Shown piece by piece: positions 44,699-53,625 of a stretch of 64,000 bases of DNA. This stretch comes from Algoriphagus sp. CAU 1675. GTDB taxonomy: Bacteria > Bacteroidota > Bacteroidia > Cytophagales > Cyclobacteriaceae. Under the pieces are notes generated by a model. That model did not search any database. It was not told the origin of the DNA and worked only from the letters and a program-made list of their open reading frames with translations. The stretch spans positions 620,986 to 684,985 of the forward strand of contig NZ_JARHUI010000001.1 in NCBI RefSeq assembly GCF_029222925.1, in the 5' to 3' direction. The first letter of the stretch is position 1; every line of letters starts with the position of its first letter. The position numbers were made by a program, and so were the translations under genes.

Positions 44699-45838
44699 AT
44701 GAGCAACACCGGAAATCATCTCAGTCATACCGTCAACAGAGGACTTCGTGGTCTTTGGGACAGAGTTTATTTATGGTTTTTCAGCCAGGGATTCAGTTGG
44801 GCGATCACACTCATGCTAAGTTTTCCCCAGCGGAAAAGAATGTCTCATGACAATGGGGTAGGAGGTACGGGAAAGATCACCATAGTAAAGGATCAGCAGT
44901 TTCCTTCCCATCCTTTTTTTAGCCCGGGAAGGGTTTTTCCAGCCAGAATCCGCCATGCATCGGCTACATTTTTAGATGATGCGATGAACTGTATCCGCAG
45001 TATGTCCATCAAGTTCAGTGATGAGCATTTCAAAAGCCCATTCGATATAGAAATGAACACGGGGGAAATCAGCCTTTTTTGGTCAGCGTATAGCTTTATG
45101 CAATTTGCAAAGCTCCGTAGGGAAAAATACGGTGTGGAATACATTGACTATTACAAGAAATATCCTGAGGGACTAAAGGGTGCGGAAGTTGCTTTGCGCA
45201 GGGACCCCAGTTCTTTCCATAACCTCCGGTATTATTGCAAAACCCCTTTTCTGTTCATTGGAGATGATGATATCAAGCGCTATGCGAAATACAGGGTTCG
45301 TCCTTATGACGATGAGCCCGAAACCGGGATCAACAAAAATCCAAGTGAAGTCGATGTTGGAAATCAGCGTATCAGGCCCAATGAAAAAAGAGGAAGGAAC
45401 TATCTCAAATACGAATACGAGGAGAGAGTTCGTAAGCAGGGAGCAAAATACATGATGCAGATCCAGACTAGAATTGCCCAAGACGATGATGATCCCGAAA
45501 TCTTCAACAATATGGTTCCTTGGGATGAAATAGCTCATCCATGGCATGACTTGGCAGTGATTGAAATTGATAAAACCCTGGACTGGAAAGAAAGTACACT
45601 TACCAGCTTTTCATTGAATCACATGCCGAAAACCCTGGGGGTCCTTCCGGCAAAGAGTATTTATGATTACAATAGTCTGAACTACATGCGGGCACATTCG
45701 GAAAAGGCAAGAGTTGCCCGGCTGCTTTCCTATAAGGTGTTTGGCTTCCCCAAGCCTATCCCAAATGACAACAACCGGAACTCCGGGGACTGGGCAAAAA
45801 TCCAAAGAGAAAAAGTCTCTAACCTGAGCAGAAGTTGA
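44699..45838 (+). CDS. Catalase-family haem protein, possible fatty-acid hydroperoxide enzyme
   Basis: This 379-residue protein is a short catalase-family member. The distal haem side is seen as FSPGRVFPARIRHAS with H86 in the R-x-x-H-A pattern, and the proximal ligand as R341-L-L-S-Y345, matching the catalase R-L-F-S-Y. At this length it resembles mini-catalases and coral allene oxide synthase rather than full catalases (about 480 or more). Residues 20-42 are hydrophobic and may touch membrane. ATG at 44699 begins five bases after the lipoxygenase stop; the longer frame overlaps that gene. Next to a lipoxygenase, conversion of lipid hydroperoxides to allene oxides or similar oxylipins is the best guess. 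Confidence 0.78.
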   Translation: MSNTGNHLSHTVNRGLRGLWDRVYLWFFSQGFSWAITLMLSFPQRKRMSHDNGVGGTGKITIVKDQQFPSHPFFSPGRVFPARIRHASATFLDDAMNCIRSMSIKFSDEHFKSPFDIEMNTGEISLFWSAYSFMQFAKLRREKYGVEYIDYYKKYPEGLKGAEVALRRDPSSFHNLRYYCKTPFLFIGDDDIKRYAKYRVRPYDDEPETGINKNPSEVDVGNQRIRPNEKRGRNYLKYEYEERVRKQGAKYMMQIQTRIAQDDDDPEIFNNMVPWDEIAHPWHDLAVIEIDKTLDWKESTLTSFSLNHMPKTLGVLPAKSIYDYNSLNYMRAHSEKARVARLLSYKVFGFPKPIPNDNNRNSGDWAKIQREKVSNLSRS

Positions 45839-45873
45839 GTAAATTAAGTGGTTCCGTAATTTGATTTGATTCT

Positions 45874-45905
45874 AGCCGTTTGAATAACTCAAACGGCTTT
45901 TTTTT
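45874..45905 (+). terminator. Terminator after the catalase-like gene
   Basis: A perfect 10-base stem AGCCGTTTGA/TCAAACGGCT with a five-base loop and a T-run ends the kinase-cyclase/lipoxygenase/catalase unit. Confidence 0.92.
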
Positions 45906-45950
45906 ACAGTATTTCCCTATCTTCCATGTCATAGAATTCAACCGGAAAAA

Positions 45951-46868
45951 ATGATGGACAAAAAACTTAGCGCAGCTGCGAAGCCAAATGAAAGAAGACA
46001 ATTTCTCAAACTATCAGGAGCGATGCTGGGAGCCGGATTGATTGGGAACCCCTTTGATGCTTTCTCTTTAGAGCCTCGTAAACCCTGGACGGTTGGGGAA
46101 ATCATGGATGCATTTATCGCTCAGGTACCCAATGGACCTTTTGAAAAGACAGTCGATACGCTCAAGGTTGGGTCTAGAGATACTGTGGTGACCGGAGTAG
46201 TGACCACTATGTTTACCACTATGGAGATCATTCAAAAAGCCATAGAGCACAAGGCCAATTTGATCATCCCTCACGAACCGACCTTTTTCTCAGGAAGCGA
46301 TGAAACAGACTATTTGCAGGAGGATCCGGTTTTTCGGGCGAAGTATGACCTGATGGAAAAGCATGGGATTACGCTTTGGAGAAACCACGATTATGTACAC
46401 CGCATGCAGGATGATGGCGTTCGGGTTGGCGTGGTCGGAGATTTGGGTTGGGAAGAGTATTATCAGCCCAATAGTCCCATTTTACATATACCAAAAACCA
46501 ATCTGAAAGATCTGATCAATCATGTCAAAACCAGTTTGGGGGTTCCTGCTATGCGCTATGTGGGGGATTTGGAACAGTCCTGTAGCAAGGTGCTTCTGTT
46601 GCCGGGAGCAGTTGGAGGAAGGATGCAGATTACCCAAATCATGGAGCATCGCCCAGATGTGTTGGTCTGCGGAGAATCCAATGAATGGGAAACTCCAGAG
46701 TACGTTCGTGCAGCCAATGAAATCGGAATGAAGCTTTCCATGATAGAAATCGGACATTCTGCAAGCGAGGAAGGAGGTTCTGAATTTGTCAAAAACTGGC
46801 TGAATCAGCACATGCCAGGCCTGCCCGTGTACCATATTCCATCTGGAAATTCCTTGCAGGTATTTTAA
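45951..46868 (+). CDS. Nif3-like dinuclear metal protein with Tat signal
   Basis: This 305-residue protein belongs to the Nif3/YbgI family (FEKTVDTLKVGSRDTVVTGVV, NLIIPHEPTFF, LWRNHDYVHRMQDDG, and the late IEIGHSASEEGG supply the His and Glu residues of a two-metal site). Unusually, it begins with a twin-arginine signal (NERRQFLKLSGAMLGAG), so it should be exported folded with its metals. Cytoplasmic relatives are called GTP cyclohydrolase-like without firm proof. The two adjacent ATG codons at 45951 and 45954 are equal candidates. It is probably a metal hydrolase of a periplasmic catabolic pathway. Confidence 0.85.
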   Translation: MMDKKLSAAAKPNERRQFLKLSGAMLGAGLIGNPFDAFSLEPRKPWTVGEIMDAFIAQVPNGPFEKTVDTLKVGSRDTVVTGVVTTMFTTMEIIQKAIEHKANLIIPHEPTFFSGSDETDYLQEDPVFRAKYDLMEKHGITLWRNHDYVHRMQDDGVRVGVVGDLGWEEYYQPNSPILHIPKTNLKDLINHVKTSLGVPAMRYVGDLEQSCSKVLLLPGAVGGRMQITQIMEHRPDVLVCGESNEWETPEYVRAANEIGMKLSMIEIGHSASEEGGSEFVKNWLNQHMPGLPVYHIPSGNSLQVF

Positions 46869-46918
46869 GCCCAAAAATATAATCGCTTTTAGAAGAATAA
46901 ATCCGTAAAAATAATCCC

Positions 46919-47359
46919 ATGAAAAGAATCCTGTTCACCCTTTTTATTCTCCTTGTTTCAAATTTGTCTTTTGCCCAAAGTCAACAAAAAGAGACGGTAT
47001 TTCAACTGATGGATGCCATGAAAATAACGGATAATATGAATCAGATGATTGATGTAATGATGAAGAACCCGATGTTTTCCTCAGCTAATATTCCTCAGGA
47101 ATTCTGGGATGAATTCAAAGCAGAATTCTCTTCTGGGGAATTGATCCAGGAAATTGCCGCGGTTTATAAAAAGTATTATTCAGAGGAGGAAATGGTCGGT
47201 TTAATTCAATTTTACTCTTCCCCAATTGGGCAGAAGACTTTGGAAATTACCCCTGCATTGACCGGGGAAACCATGCAAATAGGTCAAAAATACGGAATGC
47301 AGGTGGTTCAAAAGATCAGCGAAAAATTAAAGGCCAAAGGTTATACGATATCCCAGTAA
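46919..47359 (+). CDS. DUF2059 exported protein
   Basis: This 146-residue protein has a signal peptide (ending SFAQ at 20) and the DUF2059 pattern: FQLMDAMKITDNMNQMIDVM and then VYKKYYSEEEMVGLIQFYSSPIGQKTLE. The function of the family is unknown; it is helical and periplasmic. It lies 50 bases after the Nif3-like gene and is followed by a terminator. Confidence 0.85.
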   Translation: MKRILFTLFILLVSNLSFAQSQQKETVFQLMDAMKITDNMNQMIDVMMKNPMFSSANIPQEFWDEFKAEFSSGELIQEIAAVYKKYYSEEEMVGLIQFYSSPIGQKTLEITPALTGETMQIGQKYGMQVVQKISEKLKAKGYTISQ

Positions 47360-47363
47360 AACA

Positions 47364-47389
47364 AAAGCCGGAATTATTCCGGCTTTTTT
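47364..47389. terminator. Bidirectional terminator
   Basis: AAAGCCGGAAT and ATTCCGGCTTT form an 11-base stem with a one-base centre and T-run on both strands. It serves the DUF2059 gene and the converging gene ending at 47392. Confidence 0.9.
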
Positions 47390-47391
47390 CT

Positions 47392-47985
47392 TTACAAACT
47401 CCAGGTATTTCCCACCTCCGAGAGGGGAATACAACCCAGATATTCTCCAGGGATGGGGTCGTAGCTGAGGACATTTTTTCCAATTTCCTCCGAACTGAAA
47501 TACGCCCAAAGAGCGGTTGACTTTAACCCTCGATAGAATCCAACAGGTTCTCTCGGGCCAACTGCTCCACCCCAAACAGTCTTAGGGAATTTGGGTGAAT
47601 TGGCTTCGTGATCTTTGAAGCAAGCTGCTTTGTCTTCAGCTGAAAGTTCGGCAAATACTTTTCCGTACTTTCCCTTGCAGTCTGCATTGAACTTTTCGAT
47701 ATCGGCTACGACTTGCTTTTGTCCGGCCTCATCGTAGGTTTTAGCATACATCAGATCGATGAAAACATCTGCTTTCACATCCAAGCCACCGGGTGTTTCG
47801 GTTTTTGGAAGTAGAAAATCCACAAAAGCCGAGATAAATCTGGCTTGATCCTCACTCAAAAATAGAGGAGTCCAAGTCAATCGATCGGTTTTTGCACAAG
47901 CCTGAAGCAAGCTGAGCAAAGTAGGAGCCCCGGCTGCTGCACCGAGCGCCAAAGCTGATTTTTTGAGTGCGTCGCGTCTATTCAT
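47392..47985 (-). CDS. Gluconate 2-dehydrogenase subunit 3 family protein, Tat lipoprotein
   Basis: This 197-residue protein is the small subunit type that escorts GMC-type sugar dehydrogenases. Its signal joins a twin-arginine start (MNRRDALKKSALALGAAAG) with a lipobox ending at C30 (SLLQAC), so it is a folded, lipid-anchored export. The body shows FLSEDQARFISAFVDFLLPKTETPG and VGFYRGLKSTALWAYFSSEE, both typical. It starts three bases after the stop of the GMC oxidoreductase gene, its expected partner. Confidence 0.9.
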   Translation of the reverse strand: MNRRDALKKSALALGAAAGAPTLLSLLQACAKTDRLTWTPLFLSEDQARFISAFVDFLLPKTETPGGLDVKADVFIDLMYAKTYDEAGQKQVVADIEKFNADCKGKYGKVFAELSAEDKAACFKDHEANSPKFPKTVWGGAVGPREPVGFYRGLKSTALWAYFSSEEIGKNVLSYDPIPGEYLGCIPLSEVGNTWSL

Positions 47986-47988
47986 CGC

Positions 47989-49695
47989 TTAGAGATTCAT
48001 TTTTTTAAGTTCAGACACCGCATGATTGGCAGCTCGGGCAGTGAGCGCCATGTAGGTCAACGAAGGGTTGACACAGGAAGAGGAGGTCATGCAGGCACCA
48101 TCAGTAACGAATACATTGGCGCATCCGTGAATCTGGTTATTTCCATTGAGCACTGACGTCTTCGGATCACGACCCATTCTGGCTGTTCCCATTTCATGAA
48201 TCCCGAAGCCCATTTCGTGCTTGTTGTCAAATTCCATGATGTCTTTTAGTCCAGCTCGCTCCAGCATTTCTTTCGCATCCTGTCGAGCTTGATCGTTGAG
48301 GGCAAGTTCATTGGCCTTCCATTCCGCATCGATAGAAAGCGTAGGCTGACCCCATTTGTCCAGAACGTCTTTGTTGAGGTAGACTTGGTTTTCATGGTAA
48401 GGAAGACATTCGGAGAATCCAGTGATGAAAAATTCCCATGGCCCGGGCTTCATCAGACTGTCTTTGAAGTCTCCCCCAAAGGCTTCCTGATTGCTTCCCG
48501 CTCCCCAGCCTGATCTTCCACCACCACCTTGGAATCCAAAGCCGCGAACAAATTTGTCGGATTGAGGCCCATCTTTCAGATTGACATAGCGAGGAATATA
48601 AATCCCGTTGGGTCGGCGTCCCTTGTAGTATTGATCTTCGAAGCCTTCTACCGTTCCCATGGCACCTACGCGATAGGTATGATCCATCAGGTTGTGTCCC
48701 AATTCTCCGGAATCATTTCCAAGACCATTTGGAAATCTCGAAGAGGTAGAATTCAATAAAATCTGAGTGGTACTGAGGGTGGAGGCATTTACAAAGACAA
48801 TTTTTGCCTTGTAGACAATGTCTTCTCCAGTTTCTGCATCGATAATTCGGACTCCGGAAGCTTTCCCTTTTTGCTCGTCATAGACAACAGATTGAACAAT
48901 AGAAAAAGGTCGGATAGTCAAATTCCCCGTGGCATTTGCAGCCGGTAAGGTCACTGCATTACTGGAGAAATAAGCTCCATACGGACAGCCTCTATCACAT
49001 CGGTTTCGGAACTGGCATTTACCCCGGCCATTCAAGGGTTCGGTCAGGTGAGCCACACGGCCGATGATCATATTTCTTCCTTTGAATTCTTTTTCTATTC
49101 GCTCCTTGACGTGTTTCTCCACACAGTTCAATTCCATTGGAGGCAGAAAGTGAGAGTCTGGCAATTGTGGAAGACCAATAGCTTCCCCACTGATCCCGGC
49201 AAATTTCTCAACATGGGTGTACCATGGTTCGATATCCTTGTACCGGATGGGCCAATCTACTCCATGACCATCTTTGGCATTAGCTTCAAAGTCTAGATCC
49301 GACCAGCGATACGTTTGCTTTCCCCAAAGCAAGGATCTTCCGCCCATTTGATGGGCGCGAACCCACATGAAGGGCTTGACTTCCGTGTAGGGATTTTCCA
49401 GATCATTTGCATGGAAATGCTCATTGAAGGCTCCGATAAACCCGGAACGTCCTCCTTTTGGGTGCTTTGCTTTTTGTTCGGGAGTGAGACCGCCTCGGAG
49501 TTCGTGTTCCCAAGGATCAAGCGTCATAGTGGGATAATCCACCACATGCTCTACAATACGTCCCCGTTCCAGAACAAGGGTTTTGAGGCCGGCTTCGCAA
49601 AGTTCCTTTGCGGCCCAGCCACCGCTGATACCCGAACCGATGACAATTGCGTCATAGGTCAGGTTTTTATCGGCATCGATATTAAAATTGGCCAT
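47989..49695 (-). CDS. GMC family FAD oxidoreductase
   Basis: This 568-residue flavoprotein oxidises sugars or other alcohols, passing electrons to the respiratory chain. The FAD loop is AIVIGSGISGGWAAKELCEAG near residue 16. A cysteine cluster CQFRNRCDRGCPYGAYF is typical of the gluconate dehydrogenase-like branch. The active-site His is in GIHEMGTARMG and the late CVNPSLTYMALTARAA closes the fold. It has no signal of its own and is probably carried out with the Tat-signal partner encoded next. The usual cytochrome c partner is not in the window. Confidence 0.92.
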   Translation of the reverse strand: MANFNIDADKNLTYDAIVIGSGISGGWAAKELCEAGLKTLVLERGRIVEHVVDYPTMTLDPWEHELRGGLTPEQKAKHPKGGRSGFIGAFNEHFHANDLENPYTEVKPFMWVRAHQMGGRSLLWGKQTYRWSDLDFEANAKDGHGVDWPIRYKDIEPWYTHVEKFAGISGEAIGLPQLPDSHFLPPMELNCVEKHVKERIEKEFKGRNMIIGRVAHLTEPLNGRGKCQFRNRCDRGCPYGAYFSSNAVTLPAANATGNLTIRPFSIVQSVVYDEQKGKASGVRIIDAETGEDIVYKAKIVFVNASTLSTTQILLNSTSSRFPNGLGNDSGELGHNLMDHTYRVGAMGTVEGFEDQYYKGRRPNGIYIPRYVNLKDGPQSDKFVRGFGFQGGGGRSGWGAGSNQEAFGGDFKDSLMKPGPWEFFITGFSECLPYHENQVYLNKDVLDKWGQPTLSIDAEWKANELALNDQARQDAKEMLERAGLKDIMEFDNKHEMGFGIHEMGTARMGRDPKTSVLNGNNQIHGCANVFVTDGACMTSSSCVNPSLTYMALTARAANHAVSELKKMNL

Positions 49696-49895
49696 AGGTT
49701 AATAGGTTTATTGAGAGGATAATAATAGGTAAAAAATGGGGGAAATACAGGTCGGGCGATCAGCGCGTGTATTGAGCTGAAAAAACTTTTAAAAGAGTTC
49801 CTTATTTTACTAAAGGCAGAATCAAAAGCTGCTATCTATTTGAAAAAGGGAATTTTAAGTTTAAAATAGGGAAGTCAATCAGTGAAATCTACCAA

Positions 49896-50390
49896 ATGAA
49901 AAAAAACAGGATTCACCCTTTTGATCTGATCCTTGATATTCTTGGAATAATCGGAATCCTGGCCCTTTTTGCTATTCCTGCCATTTTTTATCAAGAACTT
50001 CCAGACAGCCTGCCAAGACATTTTGGTTCGGATGGTATGCCAGATGCCTATGGGGGAAAAGGGGTGATTTGGGTTTTGCCAATTCTTGGATTCTTCATGT
50101 ACTTGGTCCTTCGATTTATCAGTACCCTTCCCGAATTAATCAATCTGCCATTCAAAGTAAATCCAAGTGAAGGCGAATCTCAGAAGAGGAAATATGGCAG
50201 AATGATTCGAGTCCTGAATGTGGTTCTAATTTTCACCTTTGTTTTTTTAACCTTCAATACAATTCAAATCGGTTTGGAAAATAATACTCAAATCCCTTCA
50301 GAGTTCAAGCCTATAGCCTTGCTTTTACTTTTTGGGATTCCGTCAATTTTCCTAATTCCTGATTGGTTGAAATCACGAAAATTTAAATAA
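49896..50390 (+). CDS. DUF1648 membrane protein
   Basis: This 164-residue protein has about four membrane segments and the DUF1648 motif LPDSLPRHFGSDGMPDAYGG after the first. Related proteins include SdpI-like immunity proteins, which share the P-x-H-F-x-x-x-G-x-P signature, but the role here is unknown. It is divergent from the GMC gene and 61 bases before the peptidase start. Confidence 0.8.
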   Translation: MKKNRIHPFDLILDILGIIGILALFAIPAIFYQELPDSLPRHFGSDGMPDAYGGKGVIWVLPILGFFMYLVLRFISTLPELINLPFKVNPSEGESQKRKYGRMIRVLNVVLIFTFVFLTFNTIQIGLENNTQIPSEFKPIALLLLFGIPSIFLIPDWLKSRKFK

Positions 50391-50451
50391 CACCTTCTAT
50401 TTGGATTGGAATCTCCTTGTCCCCACTCTCTTTTTAAGCTATTTTTCTGAC

Positions 50452-51741
50452 ATGAAAAAAATCACCCTTCTTTTGATTCTTGCGGTAGCACCGCTTTTCA
50501 CTTTTGCTCAGCAAAAACTGAATAAAGACGAGAAAAAACTCATCGAACTGATTGATAAAAATTACCAAGAGACGGTATCTCTCCTGGAAGAAGTGATCAA
50601 TATCAATTCCGGATCCCTCAATTTGGAAGGAGTGCGGGAGGTAGGTCGTGTTTTTGAGCGGGAGTTTCAGAAAATCGGTTTTCAAACTGAATGGGTGGAA
50701 GTGCCTTCTGAAGTGAACCGGGCGGGTCATTTTGTAGCTACCCGAAAAGGAACCAAAGGAAAGAAACTATTCATGATCGGACATTTGGATACCGTTTTCG
50801 AAAAAGACATGCCCTTTTCTCCTTTTACCTGGCTGAATGACAGCACAGCTACCGGTCAGGGTGCCAATGATATGAAAGGAGGCGATGTTTTGATTTTTGC
50901 CAGTCTTAAGGCCATGCACCAACTTGGGCTTCTTGATGACAGAACCATTACTGTGTACTTTACAGGAGATGAGGAAAGTTCCGCAGATGTGGAGACTTCA
51001 AGAAAAGATTTTATAGCACGGGCCAAGGAACATGAGGTTGCTTTGGCTTATGAGACAGCTCAGGGTTTTAGTGCGGTGACCGTAGCCAGACGTGGTGCAA
51101 GTGGATGGACTTTGAAGACAAGTGGAAGACAGTCTCATTCCAGTGGGGTTTTTCGCGAAAGTGTTGGCTATGGCGCCATCTATGAAGCTGCCCGAATTTT
51201 GGACGGTTTCCGGGAAGCTTTGTCGGGAGAAAAATACCTGACCTTCAATCCGGGACAGTTTATAGGTGGTTCCGATATCAGTTATGACCCAGTAACTGGA
51301 AAAGGAGAGGCCTTGGGTAAAACCAATATTGTGGCAAGGGAAGCCTTTGTTACCGGGGATTTGAGATTTCTGGGAGAGGCCCAGAAAGAAGCTGCCCGTG
51401 AAAAAATGAGAGAAATCGTTGCCAATCATTTGAACCAAACCAATGCAGAGATCACCTTTAATGACATGCTTCCTTCCATGGAGCCAAGTGAGGGAAATTA
51501 TGCATTAGCTTCTATTTTGAATCAGGTGAGCTTGGATATGGGATTTGGAGAAGTGAAACCAGGTGACCCGGGAAGCAGAGGAGCAGGAGATATTTCTTTC
51601 GTTGCTGAGTACCTGGATTGTCTGGATGGTCTTGGTGCATCTGGTTCAGGTGCTCATGCCCCGGGTGAAACCATCAACATGAAGCAATATTCGGATTTGA
51701 TCAAGAGAAATACCATCTTATTATACAGATTGACCCGTTAA
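50452..51741 (+). CDS. M20 family metallopeptidase, exported
   Basis: This 429-residue zinc peptidase resembles glutamate carboxypeptidase (CPG2). The ATG at 50452 gives a signal peptide (MKKITLLLILAVAPLFTFAQ); the frame from 50401 does not. Metal ligands are in MIGHLDTVFE (H-x-D), GANDMKGGD and the catalytic GDEESSADVETS; the dimerisation domain has SGRQSHSSGVF. The late DPGSRGAGDISFVAEYLDCL and SGAHAPGETI complete the site. It probably trims peptides or amino-acid conjugates in the periplasm. The amylase gene follows by six bases. Confidence 0.93.
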   Translation: MKKITLLLILAVAPLFTFAQQKLNKDEKKLIELIDKNYQETVSLLEEVININSGSLNLEGVREVGRVFEREFQKIGFQTEWVEVPSEVNRAGHFVATRKGTKGKKLFMIGHLDTVFEKDMPFSPFTWLNDSTATGQGANDMKGGDVLIFASLKAMHQLGLLDDRTITVYFTGDEESSADVETSRKDFIARAKEHEVALAYETAQGFSAVTVARRGASGWTLKTSGRQSHSSGVFRESVGYGAIYEAARILDGFREALSGEKYLTFNPGQFIGGSDISYDPVTGKGEALGKTNIVAREAFVTGDLRFLGEAQKEAAREKMREIVANHLNQTNAEITFNDMLPSMEPSEGNYALASILNQVSLDMGFGEVKPGDPGSRGAGDISFVAEYLDCLDGLGASGSGAHAPGETINMKQYSDLIKRNTILLYRLTR

Positions 51742-51747
51742 TCTAAA

Positions 51748-53613
51748 ATGAAAAAATCCCTGGCCCTGTTGACTTGGGTTTTGGCAGCCTCATCTTGCCA
51801 AAGTCCAAAACCTCAGCAACCTGCCCTTCACGATATGAGATCTGAAAAAGTAGTCGTTTATCAGGTGTTCACCCGCCTTTTTGGCAATATGAATACTACC
51901 AACAAACCCTGGGGAACCAAGGAGGAAAACGGGGTCGGTAAATTCAATGACTTTACAGATACTGCATTGGAGGAAATCAAAAAACTGGGGATTTCGCATA
52001 TCTGGTATACGGGTGTACCCCATCATGGGGTGATTGGGGATTTTCCGGAAATCGGGGTGAGTTCGGATGATCCGGATGTGATCAAAGGCCGGGCTGGTTC
52101 GCCTTATGCCGTAAGGGACTATTACCAGGTCAATCCAGATTTGGCGGAAGATGTAACAAAGCGAATGGAGGAATTTGAAGCCTTGATCGCCCGTACTCAT
52201 AAGCATGGAATGAAAGTGATTATCGACATCGTTCCAAACCATGTTTCCCGGCACTATGAAGGAAAGAATAATCCGGCAGGCGTCCGGGATTTCGGTGCGG
52301 ACGATGATAAAACCGTCGAATACGCTAAAAACAACAACTTTTACTACATCCCTGGAGAAGCTTTTCAGGTACCCGAACCCAAAAACGGTTATCAGCCTTT
52401 AGGCGGAGAAAAGCATCCCTTGGCTGACGGAAAATTTGACGAAAATCCAGCCAAATGGACCGGAAACGGTTCCCGTTTGGCTCAACCGGATTTCTACGAT
52501 TGGTATGAGACGGTCAAAATCAATTATGGAGTAAGTCCCGATGGGAAAAAGGATTTCGACGAACTCCCGGCAGGAGCCGATTCTTTGGATTGGAAAGCGC
52601 ATTATGAATTTTGGCAGGGGAAGGAAGTGCCGGATTCTTGGATAAAATTCAGGGACATCACTCAGTTTTGGCTAGGCAAAGGCGTGGATGGATTCCGCTT
52701 CGACATGGCCGAGATGGTGCCCGTAGAGTTTTGGTCCTACCTCAATTCCCATATCAAAAAGACTAATCCGGAAGCATTCCTCTTGGCGGAAGTGTATAAT
52801 CCCAGCTTGTATCGGGACTACATCCATAAGGGGAAAATGGATTACCTCTACGACAAGGTGGAGCTCTACGACACCCTGAAGCATATCATGCAAGGTCACG
52901 GTTCCACGGATAATCTGGTGCCGATTTTGGAAGGGCTAAAAGACATCGAGCATCACATGTTGCACTTCTTGGAAAATCACGATGAGCAGCGGATTGCCAG
53001 TCCGGAATTTGCCGGAAATCCCTGGAAAGCCATGCCTGCTATGGTGGTTTCGGCGACCGTTTCCACTTCTCCGACGATGATTTACTTCGGACAAGAAGTC
53101 GGCGAACCCGGAGCGGAGGATGCAGGCTTTGGAGATCCGAGCCGAACCTCGATTTTTGATTACATCGGCGTGCCCCAGCATCAGAAGTGGATGAATGGGG
53201 GGAAGTTTGATGGAGGGCAGCTTTCAGACAATGAAAAAGCCCTGCGGAATTACTATTCCGAGGTGCTGAACTTTACCCGAAACAGCTCCGCACTGATGGG
53301 AGAATACCTAGAGCTTCATACGTTCAATCGGCATGAAAATCCAGACTATACGAATAAGGCTTTTGCTTTTGCCCGCTGGGATGAAAGTCAGAAGCTGATT
53401 GTAGTGACAAACTTTGACGAATTTCAATCGGTGAAAACCACCTTGAAACTTTCTCCGGACCTATTAAAATCTTGGAATCTGGAAAAAGGAGAGCGGGAGC
53501 TCAGAGAGTTGATGTTTGGGAAAAAGAAGACTATGCTGCGAGTGACTGACACGGGCGCTGAGATCGATTTGGAATTAGGTCCTTGGGAGTCGGCGGTTTT
53601 TGAGGTAAAATAA
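51748..53613 (+). CDS. GH13 alpha-amylase family lipoprotein
   Basis: This 621-residue enzyme has a lipobox with C17 (ASSC) and is surface or periplasmic. It carries the four GH13 motifs: VIIDIVPNHVSRH, GVDGFRFDMAE with nucleophile D319, FLLAEVYNP with acid/base E348, and FLENHDEQR with D412. A C-terminal beta domain follows (LIVVTNFDEFQSVKTTLKL). It cleaves alpha-glucans such as starch or glycogen. It follows the M20 peptidase gene by six bases and precedes the GH25 gene by twelve, suggesting one transcript. Confidence 0.94.
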   Translation: MKKSLALLTWVLAASSCQSPKPQQPALHDMRSEKVVVYQVFTRLFGNMNTTNKPWGTKEENGVGKFNDFTDTALEEIKKLGISHIWYTGVPHHGVIGDFPEIGVSSDDPDVIKGRAGSPYAVRDYYQVNPDLAEDVTKRMEEFEALIARTHKHGMKVIIDIVPNHVSRHYEGKNNPAGVRDFGADDDKTVEYAKNNNFYYIPGEAFQVPEPKNGYQPLGGEKHPLADGKFDENPAKWTGNGSRLAQPDFYDWYETVKINYGVSPDGKKDFDELPAGADSLDWKAHYEFWQGKEVPDSWIKFRDITQFWLGKGVDGFRFDMAEMVPVEFWSYLNSHIKKTNPEAFLLAEVYNPSLYRDYIHKGKMDYLYDKVELYDTLKHIMQGHGSTDNLVPILEGLKDIEHHMLHFLENHDEQRIASPEFAGNPWKAMPAMVVSATVSTSPTMIYFGQEVGEPGAEDAGFGDPSRTSIFDYIGVPQHQKWMNGGKFDGGQLSDNEKALRNYYSEVLNFTRNSSALMGEYLELHTFNRHENPDYTNKAFAFARWDESQKLIVVTNFDEFQSVKTTLKLSPDLLKSWNLEKGERELRELMFGKKKTMLRVTDTGAEIDLELGPWESAVFEVK

Positions 53614-53625
53614 GGTTTTCAAAAT

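Noticed and set aside
49786..49867. AT-only palindromes (CTTTTAAAAG and ATTTTAA/TTAAAAT) before the DUF1648 gene
   Set aside because: Short palindromes made almost only of A and T are expected by chance in such a spacer.
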